64,000 nt of DNA from Bacteroidales bacterium (GTDB taxonomy: Bacteria; Bacteroidota; Bacteroidia; Bacteroidales; UBA1402), in the NCBI GenBank assembly GCA_017464285.1, contig JAFUDT010000003.1, positions 346,600 to 410,599 on the forward strand, given 5' to 3'. The translations under genes and the position numbers were made by a program. Position 1 is the stretch's first letter. Every line of letters begins with the position of its first letter. Positions 31,285 to 39,756 of the stretch are shown piece by piece. The notes under the pieces are model-generated. The model was given only the letters and a program-made list of their open reading frames with translations, was not told the DNA's origin and did not search any database.

Positions 31285-32037
31285 ATGGTACATCTGGTCA
31301 TAGACAAGGGCAATTCGGCCTGCAAATGGGCTTTTTTCGAGTTGGATCCCGACCATCCCGACCTGCGGCAGGAACCTCTGGAGGTTGTCAGCACGCCTTC
31401 CGGGCAGCTGCTCGGGGAGGTCTGGTTTGACAAATACCGTCCGGAGGCCTGTATCTATGCCTCCGTGGGCAAACCTGTCCCCGGACTGGTGGCTTTCCTG
31501 CAGGCCAGGGTGCCCTTTTTCCGCTCTTACACGAGGGAAATGCACATTCCCATCGACAATGCCTACCGCAGTCCTGAAACCCTGGGACTGGACCGCCTGG
31601 CGGCTGCCGTAGGAGCTTGGACACTGGCCCCCGGCCGTTCCTCGCTCATAGTCGATATGGGAACGGCCATCACCTATGATTTTCTCAGCCGTGACGGCGT
31701 ATATAGGGGGGGGAACATCGCTCCTGGCATCTGGCTGAGACTCAAGGTGTTGCACGAGGAGACGGCCGCCCTGCCACTGGTCGAGGCACGTGAGGATTTC
31801 CCGGAAACGGGCACCGACACGGAAACTGCCATCCGTGCAGGTGTCATGCAGGGCATCTGGTATGAGCTGAGCGGCTATATGCGGCAATACAGTGCTGAGG
31901 ATGACAATCTTGTCACCTTCCTGACGGGCGGCGACATAAATTATTTTGATAAAAAACTGAAAAGTGGCATCTTTGCAGTCCGAAATCTGGTATTGATCGG
32001 ACTCAACAGAATTCTATATGAAAATGCTCATATATAA
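31285..32037 (+). CDS. coaX: Type III pantothenate kinase
   Basis: A 250-residue cytosolic kinase for the first step of coenzyme A synthesis. ASKHA-fold motifs are visible: VIDKGNSACKWAFFE (phosphate loop with Asp and Lys/Asn), LGLDRLAAAVGA, and VDMGTAITYDFLS (phosphate 2 motif). FLTGGDINYF near the end is the adenosine motif. It starts 14 nt after the last glycosidase gene with no terminator between them. Its 3-prime end overlaps the start of the barrel gene by 20 nt. No promoter box is visible upstream, so it may be read from the long block. Confidence 0.93.
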   Translation: MVHLVIDKGNSACKWAFFELDPDHPDLRQEPLEVVSTPSGQLLGEVWFDKYRPEACIYASVGKPVPGLVAFLQARVPFFRSYTREMHIPIDNAYRSPETLGLDRLAAAVGAWTLAPGRSSLIVDMGTAITYDFLSRDGVYRGGNIAPGIWLRLKVLHEETAALPLVEAREDFPETGTDTETAIRAGVMQGIWYELSGYMRQYSAEDDNLVTFLTGGDINYFDKKLKSGIFAVRNLVLIGLNRILYENAHI

Positions 32038-33292
32038 TGCTCGGAAAACACTGCTGAAGGCTATGCTGACACTGCTGGCCCTGAGCCCGGCAACGATCCT
32101 TCCGGCGCAGACGAACACCAATTCGCCCTACAGCCGCTACGGTTACGGCCTGCTACATGAGCCCCTCATGGGTCAGTCCCCGGGCATGGGCGGCGTAGCT
32201 GTGGGACTGAGGAGCAAAAGCCACATCAACCCCATGAATCCGGCTTCCTATTCGGCAGTCGATTCCATGACTTTCCTGATGGATGTCTCTTTCTCGGGCG
32301 ATGCCTCCTTCCTGCGCGAAAGCGGGGTAAGGGAGAGCAGTCTGGGCTATCAGTTGGACCATATAGCAGCCAAGATTCCTCTGAGCAGGCATTGGGGCCT
32401 GGCACTGGGACTGTACGAGTATTCCCGGCTGGGCTACTCTTACAACCGTGTCGGGACACTGCCCGGCATGCAGGGGGAAGACGCTATCTCCTACCTGGAA
32501 TCCTATTCGGCCTCCGGCGGACTGAACAATCTGTTCATCGGTACATCCGTGGAACTTTTCGGCCGTCTTTCGTTGGGTGTCAACTGGAACTACAGGTTCG
32601 GTACGCTCAACTATGCCCAGTCGGTGACCTATCCCAATACTTCCCTTTATGCCGGTATGGCCGTCAACGACCAGCTGAGCCTGCGCCAGTCTGCCTTTGA
32701 TTTCGGCATGCAGCTGCGCCTGCCCGTCTCGCGCAAGCAGCAACTCATTCTGGGAGCCACCTACACGATGGACAAGCTATTCGATTCCGAGGTGCAGTCC
32801 GTGCGCGTGTCGCGTGATACGCTGACGGTCGCCTCCGACTACGAATTCGGCACACCTTCCCGTCTGGGACTGGGACTGAGCTATGTCTATGACAACCGCC
32901 TTATCCTGGCCGTCGATTACCGGCAGCAAGGCTGGGCGGATGTTCCCTTCTACAGTGCCAAGGATACGCTTTCGACGACCAGGAGTCTGGCTCTGGGGCT
33001 GGAATACCTGCCGGCGCGTCTGGGCGAGTACTATTACCAGGTGATTAAATACCGGCTTGGATTGCATTTCTCGGAATCATACATTAAATTTGCAGACGGA
33101 AACCTGAAGGATATCGGTCTTTCGCTGGGCGTGGGCTTGCCTCTCAAATCCCAGCGTTCAGCCGTCAATCTCGCCCTTGAGGCAGGGAAGACGATTACTC
33201 CTTCGGGATCATATATCCAGGAAAACTATTACAAACTTTCGGTGAGCGTGTCTTTCAACGAGACATGGTTCATGAAACGTAAATTTAACTGA
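32018..33292 (+). CDS. Outer-membrane beta-barrel protein (FadL/PorV-like fold)
   Basis: A 424-residue exported protein (signal peptide ending near ILPAQT). TNSPYSRYGYGLL followed by PGMGGVAVGLRS and NPMNPASYSAVDSMTF is the N-terminal plug seen in a large conserved family of Bacteroidetes barrels. It is followed by alternating amphipathic strands to the terminal aromatic (NETWFMKRKFN). Its fixed place between coaX and the TPR gene suggests a housekeeping envelope role. It is much too short for SusC. The ATG at 32018 overlaps coaX; the signal peptide could also start at later Met codons. Confidence 0.75.
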   Translation: MKMLIYNARKTLLKAMLTLLALSPATILPAQTNTNSPYSRYGYGLLHEPLMGQSPGMGGVAVGLRSKSHINPMNPASYSAVDSMTFLMDVSFSGDASFLRESGVRESSLGYQLDHIAAKIPLSRHWGLALGLYEYSRLGYSYNRVGTLPGMQGEDAISYLESYSASGGLNNLFIGTSVELFGRLSLGVNWNYRFGTLNYAQSVTYPNTSLYAGMAVNDQLSLRQSAFDFGMQLRLPVSRKQQLILGATYTMDKLFDSEVQSVRVSRDTLTVASDYEFGTPSRLGLGLSYVYDNRLILAVDYRQQGWADVPFYSAKDTLSTTRSLALGLEYLPARLGEYYYQVIKYRLGLHFSESYIKFADGNLKDIGLSLGVGLPLKSQRSAVNLALEAGKTITPSGSYIQENYYKLSVSVSFNETWFMKRKFN

Positions 33293-33306
33293 TACACCTA
33301 GAGAAG

Positions 33307-34668
33307 ATGAAAAAGACATTGTTACTTGCATTGGCACTGGTAGCCGGTACTTCGCTGTACGCACAGAAAGGTATCGAAGACGGCTCCAAGTATGGACATG
33401 GAGAAGACAGTATCCGCTGCAGGCAGAACCTTAGCTTGTGCTACACGTATATCACCCAGAACGACTATGCCACCGCGCTGGAATTCTGGGAAATCGCCTA
33501 TAACGAGTGCCCGGCTTCTTCGGTCAATCTCTACAACTACGGTACGCGTATCCGCACATGGCAGCTGAAAAACGAAACAGATCCGGCCAAGAAAATGGAA
33601 TATTTCAATCTGCTCATGCAAGTGTATGACCAGCGTATCCAGTATTTCGGCGACTATACCCGCATGCCGGCCCCCTCGGTGCTCGGACGCAAGGCTGCCG
33701 ATTATCTGGTCCTGCATCCCGACGGTGACAACAGCGACAAGCAGCCCGCCTATGAATGGCTCAAGACCTGTGTCGAGCAGTCGTCTGTCAGCCAGTTCGA
33801 TCCGGCCTATGCCCGTTATTTCATCATTGCCTCCCGCTCGATGCTGGACAAGCTGCCCGGTCACAAGACGCAGTTCCTGAGCGACTATCTGACCATTTCC
33901 GACCTGCTTGCCCGGAAGCTGGAGGCCGAGACCGATCCGGCCGGCCAGACCAAGATCAAAGGCTACAAGCAGGATATCGACGACCTGCTGGTCAACTCGG
34001 GTGTGGCAGACTGTGCCAGCATGGAAGAAATCTTCGCTCCCGATCTGGAAGCTAACAAGGCCGATCCGGTCTGGCTGGAAAAGGTCATCACCCTTTTCAA
34101 GCGGGCTAAGTGCACCGAAACGGATGTCTATTTCCAGGCTTCCCTGTATGCACACGAAATCCAGCCTACGGCCGAGTCTGCCGAAGGTTGCGCCTATATG
34201 TGCATCAAGAAGGGTGACTATCTGAAGGCCGCCGAATACCTCAAGGAAGCCGTCTCGATGGAGACCGACAACGACAAGAAGGCTGAATATGAATATGTGG
34301 CTGCTTCGGCTCTGTTTGCCGGCAAGTCCTACTCGGAAGCCCGCCGTCATGCCATGGAGGCTGTCAGCTACAAGGCCGACTATGCCGATCCCTATATCCT
34401 TGTTGCCAAGATGTATGCCAACAGCGTGGATATGTTCGATGACGCCGTCACCCGCCGGGCTGTCTATTGGGTGGCTGTCGACAAGCTGGAGAAGGCCAAA
34501 TCGGTCGATCCTTCCGTTTCTGAGACAGTTAACGACCTGATTCGCAAGTACAGGGAACAGTATCCGCGTTCGGAAGATGTTTTCATGCACCCTGAGGTCG
34601 ACGAAGGCAAGCCCTACACGGTCAAGGGTTGGATCAACGAGAGAACCATTGTACGTTCCAAAAACTGA
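33307..34668 (+). CDS. TPR repeat periplasmic protein
   Basis: A 453-residue protein with signal peptide (TSLYAQ). TPR-like helices are visible: LCYTYITQNDYATALEFWEIA, CAYMCIKKGDYLKAAEYLKEA and ASALFAGKSYSEARRHAMEA. Residues 370-420 give a further helical stretch. This family is fixed between the barrel gene and lptC in Bacteroidetes. The stop TGA overlaps the next ATG (TGATG), pointing to translational coupling with LptC. A role in outer-membrane assembly is inferred from context only. Confidence 0.8.
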   Translation: MKKTLLLALALVAGTSLYAQKGIEDGSKYGHGEDSIRCRQNLSLCYTYITQNDYATALEFWEIAYNECPASSVNLYNYGTRIRTWQLKNETDPAKKMEYFNLLMQVYDQRIQYFGDYTRMPAPSVLGRKAADYLVLHPDGDNSDKQPAYEWLKTCVEQSSVSQFDPAYARYFIIASRSMLDKLPGHKTQFLSDYLTISDLLARKLEAETDPAGQTKIKGYKQDIDDLLVNSGVADCASMEEIFAPDLEANKADPVWLEKVITLFKRAKCTETDVYFQASLYAHEIQPTAESAEGCAYMCIKKGDYLKAAEYLKEAVSMETDNDKKAEYEYVAASALFAGKSYSEARRHAMEAVSYKADYADPYILVAKMYANSVDMFDDAVTRRAVYWVAVDKLEKAKSVDPSVSETVNDLIRKYREQYPRSEDVFMHPEVDEGKPYTVKGWINERTIVRSKN

Positions 34669-35279
34669 TGGACTTTTTTATGAAAGACCATCCGGGAAAA
34701 CCTCGCATAACAGTTGCAGCTCTTGCAGCTGTTATGTTGTTTTTGCTGCCTGTGTCCTGTAAAAAGGAGAAGACGGACATGATACCCCGCTTTACCGACC
34801 GCAGTGCGGTCCCGGGCATGTTCGCCGATTCGGTGACGACACTGATCTCCGATTCCGGCAAAATCCGCTACAAGGTGGTAGCCGAAATCTGGAAAGTCTT
34901 CGACAAGGCGGAGGATCCCTATTGGTTTTTCCCGGAAAAGTTCTATTTCGAGCGTTTCGACGACAGTCTGCATGTCGAATCGGTGGTGGAGGGCGACACG
35001 GCCCGCTACTTTACGGCCCGCAAGATCTGGGAACTGAAAAACCATGTCAAGGTGATGAACCTTTCGGGTGAGAAGTTCGAAACCAGCCTTCTGTACTGGG
35101 ATCAGGACCGTAAGAGGGTCTATTCCGACTCCTTTATCCGCATCGAACAGGAGAGCCAGATACTGACCGGTTACGGATTTGAATCCAACGAATCACTGAC
35201 CAAATACCAGATCTTTAAAATCAAGGGAATATTCCCCATAGATGCCGATACGGAAGAAAATGAAGAAATAAACAATTAA
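34668..35279 (+). CDS. lptC: LPS export periplasmic protein LptC
   Basis: A 203-residue lipoprotein-like protein (LLPVSC, Cys31 from the Met at 34668). The LptC domain is recognisable: FADSVTTLISDSGKIRYKVVAEIW, FPEKFYFERFD, KIWELKNHVKVMNLSGEK and GYGFESNESLTKYQIFKIKG. It bridges LPS from the inner-membrane transporter to LptA across the periplasm. The Met at 34668 overlaps the TPR stop; a second Met four codons later is possible. A longer in-frame start at 34629 lies inside the TPR gene and is rejected. Confidence 0.85.
   Translation: MDFFMKDHPGKPRITVAALAAVMLFLLPVSCKKEKTDMIPRFTDRSAVPGMFADSVTTLISDSGKIRYKVVAEIWKVFDKAEDPYWFFPEKFYFERFDDSLHVESVVEGDTARYFTARKIWELKNHVKVMNLSGEKFETSLLYWDQDRKRVYSDSFIRIEQESQILTGYGFESNESLTKYQIFKIKGIFPIDADTEENEEINN
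34706..34736 (+). other. Hairpin inside the 5-prime part of lptC
   Basis: CATAACAG (34706-34713) and CTGTTATG (34729-34736) are perfect arms, and the inner TTGCAG/TTGCAG segments add about four to five more pairs. The stem covers the signal-peptide codons about 38 nt after the start. It could slow translation of the signal, or be chance. Confidence 0.35.
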
Positions 35280-35316
35280 ATAACGGGGAAAACACCGACA
35301 AATGACATTATTTTTA

Positions 35317-35324
35317 TACATTTG
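35317..35324 (+). promoter_or_regulatory. Probable -7 box of the ppiD promoter
   Basis: TACATTTG matches TAnnTTTG and lies 66 nt before the ppiD ATG, in the only sizeable gap of this cluster. No TTTG is seen at the proper -33 distance, so the upstream half is weak. Confidence 0.5.
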
Positions 35325-35390
35325 CGCGTTTTTTCGAGAATGCCGGAAACGGCAGGTTGAAGTGGATATTAACAGATAACATTTATAGCA

Positions 35391-37523
35391 ATGGCAACTT
35401 TACAGAAAATCAGAAAACAGTCCATCCTGCTTTTGATCGTGGTGGGTCTGGCTATGTTTGCATTCATCATCGGAGACTTCCTTACCTCAGGCTCGTCCCT
35501 GTTCCAGCAGTCTCAGGAAAACATCGTCCACATCAACGGCGACAAGCTGAACTACCGCGAGTATGAGGCCCGTATCCAGGAGATGGAGGATGTCTATAAA
35601 TTGCAGACAGGACAGAGCAGCCTGAGTGAAGAAATTGTCAACCAGATCAGGGAGTCGGTCTATGAAACCATTGTCCGCGAGCGTCTGCTCGATGAACAGG
35701 CTTCCGCCTTGGGTGTCACTGTCACCGATAAGGAACTCTTTGACATGGTCAACGGCGAAAACCCCCATTATATCGTGCAGCAGATGCCCTTCTTCCAGAA
35801 TCCGGAGACCGGCCAGTTTGACCGCGCCCAGATGATGAACTTCCTGCGTACCATCCAGCTTGATGATCTCTCCATGTATTCGGCCGATGCTCAGGCCCAG
35901 ATCCAGCAGATGAAGAACTACTGGCTGTTCTGGGAAAACAATCTGAAGTATGCCCGTCTGGACGAAAAAATCAACAACCTGCTCGACAAGTCGGTCGCTT
36001 CAAACACCATCGAGGCTCAGGCTGCCTTTGATGCCCGTCAGCGCTCGGTGGATTTCGCCTATGCCTTCAAGCCCTATTCTTCCTTGCCTGATTCCGCCTT
36101 CAAGGTCTCCAAAGCTGAAGCTAAGAAACTCTATGAGGAAAAGATCGAGCAGTTCCGTCAGGAACCCTATCGTGCTGCCCGCTATGTCGTGGTCGATGTA
36201 CTGCCGACCCAGGACGACAACGATGCCGTCAAGGCTCAGATTGACCGCCTGGCTGAGAATTTTGCCACCACGGCCGATTACGAAGCCCTGGTGAACGCTC
36301 ATTCGGAAATTCCCTTCGAAAACTGTTACATCGCCAACACCGCCTATGCCGGCGTGGTCCGCGATTTCGCCGAGACCTCCGCTGTCGGTGCCGTCCAGGG
36401 GCCGCTTTTCGACAACAATGTCTGGATGATGCTGCGCAAGATCGATGAGGTGACCCTGCCTGATTCGGTCAAGGTCAGCCAGATTTTCATCCGCAATACC
36501 GGAGAAGAGGGTGAACACCTGCGCGACAGCCTGATGAACGAGCTGGTACGCCGTCGTGCCGATTTCGAACAGCTGGCCCGCGACTATTCCGAAGACCAGA
36601 CTGCCGCCAATGGCGGAGACATGGGCTGGTTCCGTGAAATGGACGCCCTGCGTGGCATGGGTGCCGATTTTGTCAATGCTTGCTTCTCGGCCAAGAAAAA
36701 CCAGTACTACAGCGTCAAGTCCAATTTCGGCCTTCATATCATCAAAGTGACCGACACCACCAAGCCCGTGAAGAAAAGCAAGCTGGCCCAGCTGGCCATG
36801 TCGGTGACCCCTACCTCTAAGACCTTCAGTGTGGAATACAACAAGCTCAATCAACTGGTGGCCAAGAACCAGAACCTCGACGATTTCGTCAAGGCTGCCC
36901 AGGAAGCCGGCTATTTTGTCCAGTCTGCCCCCAATATCCGCCAGTCGGACAATGCCATCGGCAATGTCTCTTCGATGCGTCAGGCTGTACGCTTTGTCTA
37001 TAACAACAAAGTCGGAGCCGTATCCACAGTCTTCGAGAACTCCAACAACCAGTATGTCGTGGTGGCCGTCTCTGATATCAACGACGGTGAATACCGTTCC
37101 TTCGAGAGCGTGCAGGATCAGCTGGTCCGCGAGATCGTCAACCAGAAAAAGGCTGCCGCCATCCTCAAGGACTTCAAGTCTGCCGAAACGCTGGCCCAGG
37201 TAGCTGCCCAGAACGGCATGCGTACCGACACGGCCCGTCTGGTGTCTTTCTCCACCCGCCGTATGGTCGGTATCGGTGACGAGCCCGCGCTGCTCAGTGC
37301 CGTGACGGCCGCTCCCCTGAACGAGCTTTCCGCCCCCTTGCAGTGCAAGAACGGCATCTATGTCTATGAGGTGCTTTCTCAGGTCAATGCCGAGAACGAC
37401 TTCAACGCGACGGACGAGCAAAATGCGCTGGATGCCGACAAGAGTTACCGGATCATGTATCAGGCCTATTCTGCCGTACGTGACCAGGCCGACATCAAGG
37501 ACTCCAGAATCCGTTTCTATTAA
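35391..37523 (+). CDS. ppiD: Peptidylprolyl isomerase/chaperone, PpiD/SurA-like
   Basis: A 710-residue membrane-anchored periplasmic chaperone. One transmembrane helix near residues 12-30 (ILLLIVVGLAMFAFIIGDFL) is followed by a SurA-N-type helical domain with LNYREYEARIQEME and VRERLLDEQASALGVTVTD. A parvulin PPIC domain is near residues 355-460 (VSQIFIRNTGEEGEHL, RDYSEDQTAANGGDMGWF, VKSNFGLHIIKVTD). A second degenerate PPIC-like region follows toward the C terminus. This is the normal Bacteroidetes layout. It helps outer-membrane protein folding. It follows lptC but has its own probable promoter. Confidence 0.9.
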   Translation: MATLQKIRKQSILLLIVVGLAMFAFIIGDFLTSGSSLFQQSQENIVHINGDKLNYREYEARIQEMEDVYKLQTGQSSLSEEIVNQIRESVYETIVRERLLDEQASALGVTVTDKELFDMVNGENPHYIVQQMPFFQNPETGQFDRAQMMNFLRTIQLDDLSMYSADAQAQIQQMKNYWLFWENNLKYARLDEKINNLLDKSVASNTIEAQAAFDARQRSVDFAYAFKPYSSLPDSAFKVSKAEAKKLYEEKIEQFRQEPYRAARYVVVDVLPTQDDNDAVKAQIDRLAENFATTADYEALVNAHSEIPFENCYIANTAYAGVVRDFAETSAVGAVQGPLFDNNVWMMLRKIDEVTLPDSVKVSQIFIRNTGEEGEHLRDSLMNELVRRRADFEQLARDYSEDQTAANGGDMGWFREMDALRGMGADFVNACFSAKKNQYYSVKSNFGLHIIKVTDTTKPVKKSKLAQLAMSVTPTSKTFSVEYNKLNQLVAKNQNLDDFVKAAQEAGYFVQSAPNIRQSDNAIGNVSSMRQAVRFVYNNKVGAVSTVFENSNNQYVVVAVSDINDGEYRSFESVQDQLVREIVNQKKAAAILKDFKSAETLAQVAAQNGMRTDTARLVSFSTRRMVGIGDEPALLSAVTAAPLNELSAPLQCKNGIYVYEVLSQVNAENDFNATDEQNALDADKSYRIMYQAYSAVRDQADIKDSRIRFY

Positions 37524-37541
37524 TGGCCGGACAAGCCCCCG

Positions 37542-37574
37542 AAAAGGCTGGCCGCACAACGGTCAGCCTTTTTC
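37542..37574 (+). terminator. Intrinsic terminator of ppiD
   Basis: AAAAGGCTGGCC and GGTCAGCCTTTTT form a GC-rich hairpin with a U tract, ending 20 nt before the rlmN ATG. Confidence 0.75.
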
Positions 37575-37593
37575 TTTCTCACTGCAGTCACCT

Positions 37594-38622
37594 ATGGAAA
37601 TGACCGAAAAATATATTCTTCTGGGCAAATCGCTCCCCGAACTCAAGGAGTGGGTGCAATCGCAGGGTATGCCGTCTTTCGCCGCCGTACAGCTGATGGA
37701 GTGGATCTACCGCAGGCGGGCCCGTTCGTTTGCCGAGATGACCAATCTGTCGCTCAAACACCGTGCCCTGTTGGAGGAGAGAGCCTCTCTGGGGCTGTCC
37801 GAGCCTTTGTCGTCGGCGGTCTCCAAGGACGGCACCCGAAAGTATCTTTTTGCTTCCTCGGCCGGGGTGGGGGTAGAGTGTGTCTATATTCCCGACCGCG
37901 ACCGCGCCACACTGTGTGTCTCCTCCCAGGTGGGCTGCAAGATGCATTGTGCCTTTTGCATGACCGGGCGCATGGGGTTCAAAGCCCAGCTTGCGGCGCA
38001 CGAAATCTTGAACCAGGTGCTCTCCGTACCAGGATCTGCCTCGCTCACCAACCTGGTCTTCATGGGCATGGGCGAGCCCTGTGACAACGTCGATGAGGTG
38101 TTGCGCTGCATTCATCTGCTCACCGATGAGCATGGACTGGCCTGGAGCCCCAAACGCATCACGCTCTCGTCTATCGGCGCCCTTCCCGGTCTGCGGCGCA
38201 TCTTGGACGAGACCCATGTCCAGGTGGCTGTCAGCCTGCACACACCGGACATGCAGCAACGAAGCGAGTGGGTGCCGGCTCAGCGTATCTGGCCTCTGGC
38301 AGAGACTCTCGAATTGTTACGGAACTATGATTTTTCCCACCAGCGCCGACTCTCGTTCGAGTATGTCATGTTCCGTGGCCTGAACGACGATCTGGCCCAT
38401 GCGCGCATGCTGCTCTCGCTGCTCAACGGGCTCAGCTGCCGGATGAACCTGATCCGTTTCCACAGCATCCCGGATACACCCTTTGTCCGCTCCGATGAGG
38501 CGACGATTCAGGCATTTGCTGATTTTTTGAACTCCAAGGGACTGCTCACGACCATACGGGCATCCTGCGGAGAGGATATCCAGGCTGCCTGCGGCCTGCT
38601 GTCGACGGAAAAGTCCAAATAG
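37594..38622 (+). CDS. rlmN: Dual-specificity 23S rRNA/tRNA methyltransferase RlmN
   Basis: A 342-residue radical SAM enzyme methylating C2 of A2503 in 23S rRNA and A37 in tRNAs. The radical SAM cluster CKMHCAFCMTGRMGF is near residue 118. GMGEPCDNVDEV and TLSSIGALPGL follow, and the C-terminal SCGEDIQAACG carries the catalytic resolving cysteine. The N-terminal accessory domain (LPELKEWVQSQGM, YRRRARSFAEMTNL) is complete. The ATG at 37594 follows the terminator, whereas a longer frame extends into ppiD. No promoter box is clear. Confidence 0.92.
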   Translation: MEMTEKYILLGKSLPELKEWVQSQGMPSFAAVQLMEWIYRRRARSFAEMTNLSLKHRALLEERASLGLSEPLSSAVSKDGTRKYLFASSAGVGVECVYIPDRDRATLCVSSQVGCKMHCAFCMTGRMGFKAQLAAHEILNQVLSVPGSASLTNLVFMGMGEPCDNVDEVLRCIHLLTDEHGLAWSPKRITLSSIGALPGLRRILDETHVQVAVSLHTPDMQQRSEWVPAQRIWPLAETLELLRNYDFSHQRRLSFEYVMFRGLNDDLAHARMLLSLLNGLSCRMNLIRFHSIPDTPFVRSDEATIQAFADFLNSKGLLTTIRASCGEDIQAACGLLSTEKSK

Positions 38623-38631
38623 TGTGTTTTT

Positions 38632-38663
38632 CTTGCCTGCGAAGATTCATTATATTATATTTG
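38632..38663 (+). promoter_or_regulatory. Promoter of the DUF4837-pdxA operon
   Basis: CTTG (38632-38635), a 20-nt spacer and TATATTTG (38656-38663) match the Bacteroides consensus, with one change in the -33 box. It lies 32 nt before the next ATG. Confidence 0.7.
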
Positions 38664-38695
38664 TGCTGCCAATTATGCATTGACTCAGGCGTGCA

Positions 38696-39739
38696 ATGAA
38701 AAAGGACATTATAAAAAGAACAGCCATCGTGCGGTCAGTGGCCCTTGTGGCCGTGGCCGGTCTTTTGCTGACGGCCGTCTCGTGCCGCCAAGGCAACATC
38801 AGCAATCCTTTGACGGCCGGCTCGGTCGGATCTCCCTGGGAAGTGTTGGTGGTCATGGACAAGTCCCAGTGGGAAAACACCTGGGCCGGACGGGCCCTGT
38901 TCGATGTGCTGGACGAAGATTTGCCGGCTTTGCCCCAGTCGGAACCGCGCTTTAAGATATCCCGCTGCGACCGGGCCGATTTCATGGGAATACTCAAGCC
39001 CGTACGCAACATCATCGAGACAGAGATTTCCCGGATTTATTCGGCTCCCAAACTGCATTTCTACAAAGACCTCTGGGCGACCAACCAGTACGTCATCAAG
39101 ATCGTCGCTCCCGACAATGACAGTTTTGCCGCCTTTGTCACAGCGAACAGTGAGGCCATATACGACTATTTCGACCGAGGCGAGCGGGAGAGGGCCTTGC
39201 AGTACCATCGTCGGGCGCACAACCGCGACCTTTCGGCCTTGGTGATGAAAAAATTCGGCTACCGGATCTGGGTGCCCAAGTTCATGAAAAAATACAAACT
39301 GGGCGAGAACTTTATCTGGCTGTCCAATGATCAGAACCGCAAACATCAGGACATGGTGATCTACTCATATCCCTATACCGATCCTGCCACTTTCACACCG
39401 GCATATCTGAACGCCAAGCGTGATTCAATAATGAAGGCCAATATCCCGGGTGGTCCCGAAGGCTCCTACATGGCCCGGCAGGAGAAAGAGCAGATGACTT
39501 TCCGCGAACTCAATGTCAACGGGAAATACGCCGTGGAGATTCGTGGTCTGTGGGAAATGAGGAAGGATATGATGGGCGGCCCCTATGTCAGCCTTACCCG
39601 CCTGGACGAAGTCTCCCAGCGGGTGGTGACCGTCGAGGTCTTCATCTATGCTCCTGAGGAAAATAAACGTAACCTGCTCAAACATAACGAGGCAGCGCTG
39701 TATTCACTCAAACTGCCCGGAGAGTTCTCCGAGGAATAA
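38696..39739 (+). CDS. DUF4837 lipoprotein
   Basis: A 347-residue lipoprotein (LLTAVSC, Cys30). PWEVLVVMDKSQWENTWAGRALFD and VRNIIETEISR are typical of the DUF4837 family, which is confined to Bacteroidetes and found upstream of pdxA or other genes. GYRIWVPKFMKKYKLG and MDDGPY-like segments follow, ending EVFIYAPEENKRN. Function is unknown; an envelope location is inferred. The gene has a good promoter and is followed 17 nt later by pdxA. Confidence 0.8.
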   Translation: MKKDIIKRTAIVRSVALVAVAGLLLTAVSCRQGNISNPLTAGSVGSPWEVLVVMDKSQWENTWAGRALFDVLDEDLPALPQSEPRFKISRCDRADFMGILKPVRNIIETEISRIYSAPKLHFYKDLWATNQYVIKIVAPDNDSFAAFVTANSEAIYDYFDRGERERALQYHRRAHNRDLSALVMKKFGYRIWVPKFMKKYKLGENFIWLSNDQNRKHQDMVIYSYPYTDPATFTPAYLNAKRDSIMKANIPGGPEGSYMARQEKEQMTFRELNVNGKYAVEIRGLWEMRKDMMGGPYVSLTRLDEVSQRVVTVEVFIYAPEENKRNLLKHNEAALYSLKLPGEFSEE

Positions 39740-39756
39740 TCATCAAATAACCTTCA

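Noticed and set aside
32018..33292. The outer-membrane barrel considered as a SusC-type transporter for the glycan block
   Set aside because: It is 424 residues, far shorter than SusC, lacks plug and TonB-box motifs and belongs to the conserved coaX-lptC neighbourhood.
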